Shown one piece after another: positions 25,143-35,076 of a stretch of DNA of 64,000 nt. Each line of letters starts with the position of its first letter. The stretch's first letter is position 1. A program made the position numbers and the translations under genes. The notes beneath the pieces are model-generated. The model made no database searches, was not told the DNA's origin, and was given only the letters and a program-made list of their open reading frames with translations. Source of the DNA: Phlebiopsis flavidoalba (taxonomy: Eukaryota > Basidiomycota > Agaricomycetes > Polyporales > Phanerochaetaceae); contig JAOCPU010000034.1 in assembly GCA_035772785.1 (NCBI GenBank), positions 1 to 64,000 on the forward strand, given 5' to 3'.

Positions 25143-26755
25143 ATGCCCGACAACTCCTCGTCCTCCTCTCCCAATGGCGTATATCTTTCGCTCGAAGATG
25201 TGCAGAACATACTTTCCATCATACCTTCTGACGCCATCTCTAACGAGTCGTCGTTCATGGGCGTCATTCTTGAGGCCACACTCTTTGGTGAGTGTGTGGC
25301 GACTAGAGACAGCGAGGTCAAACGCTTATACATCCCTCAGGAGTATACTCGCTACTAATTGTGTTGTCCTCGATGGCGCTAATGTAAAAATGCCCTTCGC
25401 TACTAGCATGCGTCGCTGATAGGCTCAACAGACGGAAAGGTCTACGCTCCCCAGCAAGAGCGTTGGTGATGCTAGCATGCATCATCATGTACGCAATGGC
25501 TGCCACCCATTTCAGCCTGACTATCAACTGGATCTTTGAGAGCGACAAAAAATCTGCTGTTGCCCAAACTACGATAGCACAATGTCTCACAAATCTCACA
25601 CACCAACGCTCCCTGCACTCTTCAACGATATGTGGACGAAAAACCCCATCCCCGTCGGGAGCGACTGTCTACCCGCTGTCATGTTGACGATACCAGTGAG
25701 GCCCTCTGAGTCGCTACAAGGATATGGTCTGACTCAACACCACCTCGTCCTCCCCCGTCGCAGATCATCCTTAGCGACGCCATCGTCACATGGAGAGCGT
25801 GGGTTCTCTGGGGCCGGAATCGTGTCGTCCTTGTAGTTTCTGCTATCCTCGTGCTCGCAACTTTCGGTATTTATCCGGATCTTCTCTGTCCACCTTTTCA
25901 CTGACGAGACTTTCGCCGCATTAGGTCTAGCAGCAAAGAGCACCAGCTACCAATGCCACTTATTCACAGCGAGCTGGCTCGAGTTCGTGGACCCTTGGGG
26001 CGTTGCAAGCTGGATGTTGTCTTGGGTGACAAATGTCTGGGCAACCAGTCTCATTGGCTGGAAAGCATGGTGCGTACAGTTCCTCTAAGCTTGATCATCA
26101 GGGAGTTGACGGCCTGGGTACCTGAAGGAAAACATCGACGTCTGATAAGGAGTGATCTTCGGGGCGCCACAAACGGCACTCAGGCAGAAAAGGCCTTGAT
26201 GCTTCTCCTCGACTCAGGCATTCTGTATTGTGTCCTATGGGTATGTTCGAGCGAATTCTACCGGATTCCTACATTTTGCTAACTGGTGACGCGATCGGAA
26301 GACGGTCCTCTCGGTATCTGTAGCAATTGAGCTTCATTACAAGAACCCTTCAAATCTTCCATTGACAAGTGTTCGAACCTTTGTTATTGGCGTTGAGAAC
26401 CTCAGGAACTCCGCTCTCGTTGATCTCATCGTACGTCTACATCCCCATCTTCGTGACGAAGTGTTGACGTGAAGGTTTCATACGGCAGGGGATTTATCCG
26501 ACCCTCCTCGTCACTTTGACCGCCCTCTCGAGCTCATACATCGAGCGCACTGTGCAGCTGGACAGCATCGCCGTGTCGAGGATGCAATTCCAAAGCAACC
26601 CTTCCCGGGAGCGCCAGCGCCATACGCTGTCTCTGGCCCCCGCTTCCATCAGGTCTACAGCTACGGGGTCATCTGAGATGCTCGCATCTCCTCGCGCTGG
26701 AGGTATCAAGAGCACAAAGGACGCACAGACCCTGGTGCCTCCCATTGCGGAATAG
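25143..26755 (+). CDS. Multi-pass (about 7 TM) membrane protein of unknown function, paralogue 3
   Basis: Best preserved member of the family. The ATG at 25143 starts MPDNSSSSSPNGVYLSLEDV; exon 1 ends at 25287 with ILEATLFG before a GTGAGT donor; exon 2 gives VYSLLIVLSSMALM; then RALVMLACIIMYAMAATHFS (about 25450-25515), a loop, IILSDAIVTWRAWVLWGRNR and VVLVVSAILVLATF (about 25765-25865), VASWMLSWVTNVWATSLIGW (about 26005-26065), EKALMLLLDSGILYCVLW (about 26185-26240), FVIGVENLRNSALVDLI, and GIYPTLLVTLTALSSSYIE (about 26490-26545), ending in a Ser/Arg-rich tail at 26755. The frame is maintained over most exons; one shift is likely near 25580-25620. It is divergent from Zn2Cys6 paralogue 1, and a zinc-ribbon gene follows 1 kb downstream. 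Confidence 0.76.
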
Positions 26756-27737
26756 ACTCACATTAGTATGTATCGCGGATAAGGCCGACGGAGCAACGCG
26801 AACATGTACAGTCCCACATCTTATCGTGACTCGGCCATGGGTTCTATGGTACCAGCGCATCCAAAGATGTGATGTACAGCCTTGGGAGCCTTGGGGTCTT
26901 AGGTGGGCCAGGGTACGCCTGTTTGTGGTAGGATTCTCAGGCGGTATTACACGCGCTGCGCGGTCTCATGCTGATGACAGTTCGTCTAAGCCTGAATTAT
27001 CCCCATCGTGGGACCCATCATTCTGCAGCCCGCCGACACTGGGCACAGCTCCCACCTTCCAAGATCCTTGTGTTGAATACATCTCCGAAATAACACTCTT
27101 GATGAATTTCGCTCCCTAGTATTTTGAGCCCCTGGACTTCATCGTATTGCTCGTACTGTGATACATTGCAAGACAAGCGGGCAGGCACGATGTTCGTAGC
27201 GAAACATCATTGTGCCTTGGAAGACCGTGCTCACTCAGATTTGGCCAGTATATAGCGGTATTTATCGCCTACAACGCCATCTGAGCCTTCTCATGGACCC
27301 TTGCCCGTTAACGCCTTTAAATGACTTGGAGTCTCATTCTCAGATGATCACATACTGCCTCGACTTTTCACTTTGATGGGCATTATTCATAACAGACTAG
27401 GATCTTCCGCTTGATAGCATATCATGCTTCTTATGAGAAAGCAGAACCTTACTGTCTCTTGTTCGCGCTCCCAGTATGTACCACTGCCACTTCCTTGCCG
27501 ATCGCAAGCCTTAAAAGCGACTGTGTGTCACACACTCGAAATTCGCAGATCCTCTCTCTCTTTCGCGGTCGAACATCACGTTCAAGTGACTTAACCAAAG
27601 TCGGTTTACGTGCAGCAGAGCACTGGCATAGTCATGTCGGAAATCCTCGTGCCCAATAATCAGAAAACCACGTAGGCCGTCCGCTGTCTGTGAAGATTAT
27701 GAGATTTGCTCACTGCATAGGGGATGATAATTAGACC
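26756..27737. other. Intergenic, no recognisable gene
   Basis: Open frames on + (26745-27119, 27411-27659) lack motifs. The right end holds the 5' region of the zinc-ribbon gene. Confidence 0.5.
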
Positions 27738-27938
27738 ATGTTCATTGAGGTTAAATGCCCAGAGTGCGGCTATACCCAACAGCAAGAGGTAGTTGCAGTA
27801 CAAGACACCGAAAAGGATCCAAACCATTGGACCATTGAAGTAAAGGTCGTTTGTGGTCGTTGTGGATGCCACTATACCGTCAAGAAGACTATCACGAATG
27901 AAGAACTCAAAACACTGGATACGACTCACAGGGGCTAA
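27738..27938 (+). CDS. 66-residue zinc-ribbon microprotein (intact)
   Basis: A single-exon frame of 66 codons with an uninterrupted zinc-ribbon layout: KCPECGYTQQQ near the N-terminus (Cys8, Cys11) and VVCGRCGCHYTVKK (Cys39, Cys42), joined by a stretch with HWTIEVKV that should form the central beta strands. There is no signal peptide or membrane segment. Similar first knuckles occur at 6063-6152 (-), 35076 (-), 59600 (+) and, with both knuckles, 62808-62960 (+), which argues that it is a real family and not a chance frame. Role unknown; a single ribbon of this size could bind a protein partner or nucleic acid. It sits between membrane paralogue 3 and Zn2Cys6 paralogue 2. Confidence 0.6.
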   Translation: MFIEVKCPECGYTQQQEVVAVQDTEKDPNHWTIEVKVVCGRCGCHYTVKKTITNEELKTLDTTHRG

Positions 27939-28332
27939 TCGTGATATTCACCGTAACCCGCACTTGAAAAATGTTCTCACTGACTTGTACCACAATCAGT
28001 ATACGTGAGTGGCGCTACCGTGGTCCTCCTTGGAGGTCTAGCTAATTGGCATGAAAGTTGTATAAAGTGTCAAAAAGAATAATGCTAACGCTGGTGCAGA
28101 AGAGTGACGTCGCAAATTGGTGGTCAATGTTTTCGGTCTGCGGCAATGACAGACGTGTTGAGAAAATGTAGAGCGGGATACAGCCAGGATCGATCCAGCA
28201 GCGGTTGCCGACTTTGGTCTGGGAATGAGCCACATTGAATGAACCAGACACTACGAAACTCCCTTCACGCGTATTGAAACAAGACATGCCCCGTCATTAG
28301 ACCGACTTGACTCAACCATGGCACGACATACA
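27939..28332. other. Short intergenic stretch, nothing recognised
   Basis: Convergent gap between the zinc-ribbon gene and the stop of Zn2Cys6 paralogue 2. Only shadow frames on -. Confidence 0.5.
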
Positions 28333-31300
28333 TCACCCAGCGAAGACATTTTCACGTCGAGATGACACCACATTATCGCTTTGTATTGGGGGAGTTTGTG
28401 CCATTGCAAAATTGCAAAGCAAATCGCCTATGGATCTACTTAACTGGTTTCTGCGCGACTCATCCCATAATGTGTCTCCCCTATTGGAGGATGAGGTATT
28501 CGGGGCAAACGGAGAGTATGTAGCGCCGGCGGTGAAGAATGACGACGACTGGCCAGATCCTACACCAGGCATCCCGAAACCCTGGGCGAAAATAGGTGGG
28601 TGAGCCGCATGGGCTGGACTTGTCTGAGGTAGCATAGCGTATGGGTTCCCGTACGACCCATCCGGGATCAGGTCTGCAAAGATCGCCGCGAGTTCAGGGT
28701 CGACATGAGCTGGTGGGTTACCGAAAGCTGACTGCGGAGACTGAGCGGCATTGCCCATGGGGTTGTAGTTGTGCGATGTGTCAGACGCGAATTGCGACCA
28801 CGCTTTCCTGGAGGTGCTCGCCATAGGCATATCACCCAAGCTCTCGTCGGACCAGATTGGAAGTCGTCCTAGTTCGTCACTATGTAGCGGTAAAGTGAAA
28901 TCAAATACGCTTTGTGGGAAGGAAGCTGATTGTTGTGCCTCGGGGACGGGGGCCTCAGTGACATCGGCGCCTGACGTGTCGCCAGTGGCGTTCCAGTCAC
29001 TGTGAGCTTGCATAGTCGAGAGGGCGAAGGGTGACGCTTCCATGTCGACCTTGTCGGGAAGGCCATCTCCTCCGTCATCTCGTCTTCGCTTCTGCGGTCG
29101 ATCAGAAGCGGAGCTCGGCGTCGCTAGAGGCTTGTTCATTACTCCGACAATGTCGTTAAGGATATCCCTAATCATTGTCAATTCCTACTCCGATGTTCAC
29201 CTGGGGGGGGGGGGGGGGGGGAAAAAAAAAAAAAACTCCTTACCAGAGTCGAGCGGCGGTGCTCCATCTGTACCCCATTAGCGCGTGATCAACGGGGCGA
29301 ATAAGACCAACGAGACTGCTCACCGTGGTTCCAGATCGTGCAATATCACCATCGCCTTCTGCACATCTCCTAGTTCTTTTGCAGGATTTAGCGCTATTCC
29401 CGCCCTCCGCCCATGCCACACGTTCAACAATAAGATGATGGCACAAGTGAACAAAGGCAGCTGGAGGCAACCATGTTAGCAATGTCACGGGACAAGAAAG
29501 TCATTTGGCACAAACCTGATGCCAGTGCAAAAAGAGGGACGATCCGAGCTTCGTATACTGGCTCTCCAAAACTCTGATGCACGACCTTGCGGCATTTGTG
29601 CAGATGGCCAGCGACGGAAACGATAATGGAGAAGGTCGCCTTGGCAGGGGCACAAACGAGCGATGGACGGTTATCTGCAGCATGTAGTACGACGCGTAAA
29701 GCAGCGCGGACTGGTTCATGCAAAAACGAAATTGCTCTGGTGGGAGTCCCATTTCACTGCATTGTAAGATTTAGAAGGGTGTTCAAATTTGTACACAGCG
29801 AACTTACAATGTTGAGGGATGGATGAAATGAACTTATTGAGTTCTGAGTCGAGTTCTGAGACAACGCGTTGGGCGTTGTCGGGGTTCGCCAAAGACTTAT
29901 CCATGGGTATACAATACTAAGAGTGACGAATGTGTGTTTCATAATCTTCAACCGAAGGGGGGTACCTACGATCGGGCGGTAGGCATGAGCGAGGATACGC
30001 CCGAGACGCAAGATTTCGATGAACATCGAGACTGTTGAAGGCTTTCCAGGAGGTTGTTTGAAGGCTAATTCTGGGTCGTCGTTGATCCAATATTCGTCAT
30101 CGCATTCAATGGGCAAATCAATATCAAAGCTGAAATTTTTGTGAGAAAGCGATTGTTTTATGCCGGATGATGGACCCACTCTTCATCGTGAACATTATAG
30201 GGTCTTCCTAACTTGTCGCACATTCCACGTTCCATACCTATGAGACACCTGAGAACTGCCTGTCAATGTGCTGCACCTAGCTGCCACGATTGTCAATGCT
30301 GACCAGAACGCCCTCTTTCTTCAGTTCGTCCTCAACCGTCTAAGTTGTGGACTATACGTGGTGCGCCTATGCGCGCCCATGTCTTGTGCGAGGGCGAATT
30401 CCATGGCCAACGATGGTATACAATGCATGTGGGACCGGCGATGCCGCAACATACCACGTTATCAGCTATGAAAGAGGATCAGCTGCCTTGTGCGTAGGTA
30501 TGACGATGTGTGTTACTGACCACACAAACTTGCAAATCGTAGAGTAGATGATGGAGAAGGACAGGTGCACACAACTTCCGTGCAGTACACACACGATGAA
30601 ACCATGGCCAACCGCCAATGACCACGAACGTGATTCCGAAGGCAAGACTCGTTCATCTTGAGAGAACCTTTGACCTATCGCGCAGACGAGCAGCACAGTC
30701 GAGCCGAAACCCTCTTCTCGTAGGTGGAGGCCCGTCTGCGATGCATTTCTCGAAGGTAGGACGTCTCGATGAAGGAGCGGAAAGAACACATTAATGTGGG
30801 AGAAGAATGCCTCGGTCAATTTCTGCTATGAGATCCGCATCAGGAAACGCGTCTGGCGCGTATGGTGGATCTGGACGGACGAGTAACTAGGAAAACATGT
30901 TCAGTATTACACTTAATATTACTATACCAAGGGGATTGTACTCACGGCGGTGGCGTCCCAATGCTCGGGTCTTCGAAAGTTCAGCTTCAGCCTCCCCCCC
31001 CCCCACAGGCGTGCTTCGACAGCTTGGCAACCTGCTCTCCGGCTCTGAGCCGAGCGTGTACTCCCGTTTCAGAGCAATGGCGGTGCGGACGAGCGCTAGA
31101 CTGCTCGATCGTCCGAGAAAATGAGAATGCTTTGTGTCGAGTTTCAGTTATCCAGAAGGTCGACTACAGCTTCGGCGCTTTCGATATCATCTTCCATGAC
31201 GCCGGGAGTCAACTGAGCGGGTGCTCGAAGAGCCGACGTTGATTGAGATGTAGACCCCGAATCTGCGTGTTCTGAAGAGGTGGTACATGTGCCCGCGGGC

Positions 31301-31836
31301 TCAACCTAAGACGTGGGCCCGAATGATTAGCTCGAATGCAAGGTCTCGAAGTGTCGCGTACTGCACTGAGACGAGCTCGTAGCTCTTGCACCTCTCGTTC
31401 CAGACCTCGAACGTAACTTGCGTGCTCATGAGATCAGGATAACGCATGAAATCCAGCCTCGAAAACTTACTCAATGTCCGCAAAACGTTTCTATGTTGAG
31501 TGAGTATGAGAATCTTATTGGCGTAAATAAGATGTCGCGGCTTACGTCAGATGCGGCAACATATGTGCATTCGTACCCGAATGAAACGCAGTTACTACAC
31601 CGTTGTCCGACAGGCAAGTCCCCGCCATCACCTGCACGTGTAGCATGATCAAATTGTATTGAAGCTCGAAAGTATTTGGAGCGTACAGCGTACTAGATAA
31701 GCCTCACGGTTAGAGTGTATGGAACGAGAAGAGATCAGAGTCCAGTACCTCTTTCTCCGCCTACACTGTGGTCACATGCTCTTATGCGCCTCCTCTTGGT
31801 CGCCTTCTCTCTTCCGTATTTCTGACCTGGTTTCAT
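28333..31836 (-). CDS. Zn2Cys6 fungal-specific transcription factor, paralogue 2
   Basis: Same family as the gene at 20828. The start ATG at 31834-31836 gives MKPGQKYGREKATKRRRIRA followed by CD at the zinc cluster; a single extra base then shifts the frame so that the expected CRRRKR (about 31745-31775) is read as nonsense. The second half, RCSNCVSFGYECTYVAAS (about 31555-31610), is intact. Downstream: a PRIMARY domain with FGSTVLLVCAIGQRFSQDE (about 30655-30715), LPIECDDEYWINDDPELAFK (about 30065-30115), QSALLYASYYMLQITVHRSF and FPSLAICTNAARSC (about 29580-29715). The last large exon (28333-29181, 282 codons) begins TMIRDILNDIVGVMN and contains LPLHSDELGRLPIWSDE, DLIPDGSYG and a Gly/Ser-rich tail. 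A T14/C19 tract lies in the preceding intron. Confidence 0.83.
29203..29235. repeat. Homopolymer tract G19A14
   Basis: Nineteen G (29203-29221) directly followed by fourteen A (29222-29235). Read on the coding (-) strand of the surrounding Zn2Cys6 gene it is T14C19 followed by AG, that is, a polypyrimidine tract a few tens of bases upstream of the probable acceptor of the last large exon (near 29190). Its exact length is doubtful in any assembly. Confidence 0.85.
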
Positions 31837-32404
31837 GGCCCCTGCGGATTCAGAGGGATGTATCGTATGCGAATCCTGTACAAGCGTATCACCAGTCCTG
31901 AGAGCGTCGTTCTGAAGGAACGGAGAATGTACGAGGTAGGAACCGTACGATATAAGGGAGGGTCAGTCATGCTGCGTAAGCCTGCGGCAAACCGTCTTGG
32001 CGCTATACGGCACTTGCTAAAATGACTTTGAACATCGTTCGCCGCAGGCACGAATGCATTGTTCCAAGGCTGCCCAGGGATCACCGGTGTGCGTAGACAC
32101 GTTTTTCCAAAGTTCCGCAGGCCGTCCAGAGAAGAAGCGAGAAGAAACCTTCTTCGGCGCAGTTTACCGACGACGCCGCTAGCCAGACTGGCCCAGAGGT
32201 AAGGAATGGCATCAGGGAGTGCGTACTAGGAAGGTCAAATTCTGACCGCCATATCGACTGTTATTCAATTGATTTAACGTCCTGGCGTAAACGGTCCCGT
32301 TGTCTCGTCCATCTACCGCGAGGATAGGTAGAAGTAAAAATGTTTCCGAGAATGTCTGATATGAAGCTAAATATAATATAACGCTATTTTGACCTCGGCG
32401 ATGT
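31837..32404. other. Intergenic, 5' region of Zn2Cys6 paralogue 2
   Basis: No gene recognised; becomes AT-rich immediately before the tRNA gene at 32405. Confidence 0.5.
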
Positions 32405-32484
32405 GGTGAGATGGCCGAGCGGTCTAAGGCGCCAGACTAAGGATCTGGTCCGAAAGGGCGTGGGTTCGAATCCCACTCTCATCA
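32405..32484 (+). tRNA. tRNA-Leu (anticodon AAG), second copy
   Basis: Eighty bases identical to the tRNA at 12136-12215: acceptor pair GGTGAGA/TCTCATC, anticodon loop CTAAGGA, short extra arm, intact B box, discriminator A32484. Six T at 32485-32490 terminate Pol III. Flanks differ from those of the first copy, so the identity is restricted to the gene. Confidence 0.95.
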
Positions 32485-32490
32485 TTTTTT
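32485..32490 (+). terminator. Pol III terminator of second tRNA-Leu
   Basis: Six T directly after the discriminator base. Confidence 0.8.
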
Positions 32491-32569
32491 GTTTTGCGCT
32501 CGCAAGCAGAGTTCTGCTGCAAAAGTTGAGCCATGAGCTTAAAAATTATACATCTTAAGTTGAGGCTCC

Positions 32570-32684
32570 AACTGTTTAGTTTTATTTACGGTTAACCCAA
32601 CAAACCGTTTAAACCGTTTATCCTTATGTTTATTTACAAAAATGTTCGTAACAAAAAATGGCGTAATTGTAAACTAAAACAGTT
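32570..32684. repeat. Short AT-rich element with inverted ends, copy 1
   Basis: Left end AACTGTTTAGTTTTATTTAC and right end GTAAACTAAAACAGTT are near-perfect inverted repeats around about 80 bp of AT-rich sequence containing a doubled AAACCGTTT. It lies 85 bp 3' of the tRNA-Leu. The same ends, with the same GAG(G)CTCCA flank, recur 3' of the degenerate tRNA-like sequence at 34151-34245. It could be a MITE or the tail of a tRNA-headed SINE; no coding capacity. Confidence 0.55.
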
Positions 32685-32690
32685 TCTATA

Positions 32691-34000
32691 GGTAAGTGTT
32701 GGAACTTTGGCAGCATCAAACTGCTCATATTATATATTACTCTCTCTAGTTGCAAGCACTTGGACCCCATGATATATCGAGCTCGACAAGCTCGATAAGA
32801 CTGTGGTCAAGGCTTGCATCGGCGGGCGTCGAATTACCATAACGCGATGAGGAGGGGCGGACAGGGGCTGGCGCCGCCCAGTCACGCCTTGCGATAAAAA
32901 ATCTCGGTTGAAGCAACGAGAGGGATAATAATGCATGTAGCCTCAGACCTTTGTAAAGACTCTCTTTCGTTATATCATTGTTGTATAGTTCAGGATGCCT
33001 AGATAGTCTGGATTTGACGTGGGGGATCCTTAGCTTTCTGAATCAAGTTGGGTAAGTATTTCTTTGTTCACATTCACACTCCTCGGTGAGTCAGTATATC
33101 TGGCCTCGCTCCTCATACAGGCATGACAGTGCCATGCGCTGGTATATTGGCTCAACAGGCAGCTCAGTCCATAAAACGTCTCACCATTCGGAAACGCTAG
33201 CGCCAGCGCTTATGACTAGTGCCTAGGTGCTCGCACAAGGGTGAGAGTGGTTGTTACATTTGTTGTGTATAGTCTTGTTTTCAGCACCGAAATATGGTTT
33301 GGTCGTAGTGTCCTAATAGGCTCGTGACACCAGCCGTCAACGGTAAGTGTCGTTTCTCCTCCTGCGCGAGGACTTCGAGAGATGGATGAGAACTACCTTC
33401 GTAGTGATATGGAAGTTCTTATGTGATGATTTGATCTTGATCAGCGGAGTTTGGGGCGTCTCGTCGAAACGGAATGAGCACTTACCGTGACGGGTTGGTT
33501 ACGACTGGACACATTTCTTGATCCGAACCCCCGACGTTTCTGAAAAAAGTCGTCGAGACCTATTTGCTATTAATATGAAAGTTGTTCAAATGATGCCGAA
33601 TATATTAAATATCACAGATTTTGGGCTCTGGTCTCGCATTGCGCCATTACAGCAGCATAAGTACAGCTGTCGAAGGCAGCACTTTCGACGGCAAAATAAC
33701 CCCAGTCATCATGTTCTCAAAACACTGCTTAAGCCTGAGAGCAACCACACAAAAGGTTTAAAATATACATTCAAAGTATGAACCACGTGAGAAAACCTTA
33801 TACTTAGCGATGCTCTTGCGACCCATGGCACGTTCGCCTCATGGTGGAAAAATAAGCGCTTACTAGGGGTCACAGTACCTGTCCAGCCCGCCCAGGCCCC
33901 CTCCTACGGAGCCAGCCTCGGCACAGGGGAGCGGAGTTGGAAAGCGCTGGGGACTTCCCGAGCCTATGTCCAAGGCTTGTGACTCCAAGTAGCAACATAT
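32691..34000. other. AT-rich gene-poor stretch
   Basis: Only short frames (32730-32936 -, 33518-33781 +) without motifs. It lies between the two oppositely oriented tRNA-Leu-related sequences. Confidence 0.5.
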
Positions 34001-34089
34001 ACTGTTTAGTTATTGTCATACTATTTTACACTATTTTGAACCGTCCTACTGTTTGATTCACCAAAAAAAATCGTAAACTAGAGTCAGTT
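34001..34089. repeat. Short AT-rich element with inverted ends, copy 2
   Basis: Begins ACTGTTTAGTTAT and ends GTAAACTAGAGTCAGT, matching in inverted orientation the ends of the element at 32570-32684; an ACCGTCC segment inside resembles the ACCGTTT of copy 1. It lies 3' of the tRNA-like sequence on -. Similarity is by eye and limited to the ends, flank and parts of the interior. Confidence 0.45.
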
Positions 34090-34150
34090 GGAGCTCACCT
34101 CGCGAACTTATCAAAAATGTCACATGCGTGTCTATCGTACAAAAAGCGAT

Positions 34151-34245
34151 AGATGCGAGTGGGATACGAACCCACGCCCTTTCGGACCAGAACATCCTTG
34201 TTAGTCTGGCAGCCTTAGAGCCGGCTGCCCCGCGGCAATCTCACC
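34151..34245 (-). pseudogene. Degenerate tRNA-Leu-like sequence
   Basis: The - strand shows a tRNA-Leu body related to the two intact copies: acceptor GGTGAGA, anticodon stem CCAGA/TCTGG, an identical extra-arm core (TCCGAAAGGGC) and a B box with one change (GGTTCGTATCC). It differs by an enlarged D arm, a 13-nt anticodon loop instead of 7, a mismatch in the acceptor (TCGCATC) and a non-A discriminator. The six extra bases in the loop could be read as a tiny intron, but the anticodon would then be AAC (Val) on a Leu body, so a relic or SINE head is more likely. TTTTT follows on the - strand. Confidence 0.65.
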
Positions 34246-34896
34246 ATATGGAAATGGTGGATTATTGACTTTTAATCTCTTTCGTTATCTTGTAAGCCAA
34301 AGCCGAATTTGACTTGCTATTATTCTCCTGTCATCTTCTACAGTCATGTTCTGTCGACATTTAGACATAATTCAAATTCAACATTGGACTTGTGGCCTCT
34401 TCAATAGCTAAACTACTTAAGGCTACACGCGGGGCAGACACGTCGGTCAGTCCTCTGGGCGTGCGGCTAGGTCCTGCTGCTTTTCATAGTGTCTTAAGTG
34501 GCTGATACACTGTAACGGTGCCCGGTCTTTGTCAATGCTACTCCCGTCACCGATACGAATACAATACACATAAAAAAACCCATTTTGCGTGCGTTGATCT
34601 GTGGCCCATGCAGTTATTTATCACTATATCTCCAACGTACCACGTCCATTCGAAGATGCTTATCCATTTACTAATGTCGGCGACAAGAACTGAATGATTG
34701 GACGACGATGGGGGGGGGTGGCTCAAGAGTGGTGAAATTAAGGCCAGCCTACAAAATAAAAATAATGGGGGGTGCGTAGAAGATCCCATGTTGTAAGCAT
34801 AATAAAACTGGCTCAAACAACTGAGACGACTGTGAATCAATCGCGAGCCAAGGATTTGCCCAGGCACTTACCGCCATTCAAAAGACAACAATTGTA
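34246..34896. other. AT-rich stretch, possible - strand exon, nothing firm
   Basis: A - strand frame (34547-34867) contains ISIFEWTWYVGD; the bases for EWTWY (34637-34651) recur exactly at 34637-34651 and 59434-59448. No gene is called. The - strand zinc-knuckle frame at 34897-35076 may continue into this region. Confidence 0.35.
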
Positions 34897-35076
34897 ACTG
34901 ATGCATGAATCACTCAAATTTGTAAACGCAACTTCCAAGCACCGTAAATTGAGCAAGGCAAACAGGATCAGTAATCCGCGAGTACCTTGACCACTCCACT
35001 GTTGGTTTGCTTCATTCCAACATACATGCACAGTGACTGGTATCTCCTTGTTGCCGCAGTTGAGACATTTCCTCAT
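34897..35076 (-). CDS. Possible zinc-knuckle microprotein exon
   Basis: The frame from the ATG at 35074-35076 begins MRKCLNCGNKEIPVTVHV and then has NEANQQWSGQ before a GTACTC donor-like site. The CxxCG knuckle, the following Val-x-Val strand and the E...QW spacing parallel the intact protein at 27738. The second knuckle is not found. A diverged nucleotide copy of the first 30 codons lies at about 36300-36345 on the same strand, with frame breaks. Low confidence because the match is short. Confidence 0.32.

Noticed and set aside
27660..27929. 89-codon - strand frame with a hydrophobic stretch over the zinc-ribbon gene
   Set aside because: Shadow of the + strand gene, whose cysteine pattern is repeated elsewhere.
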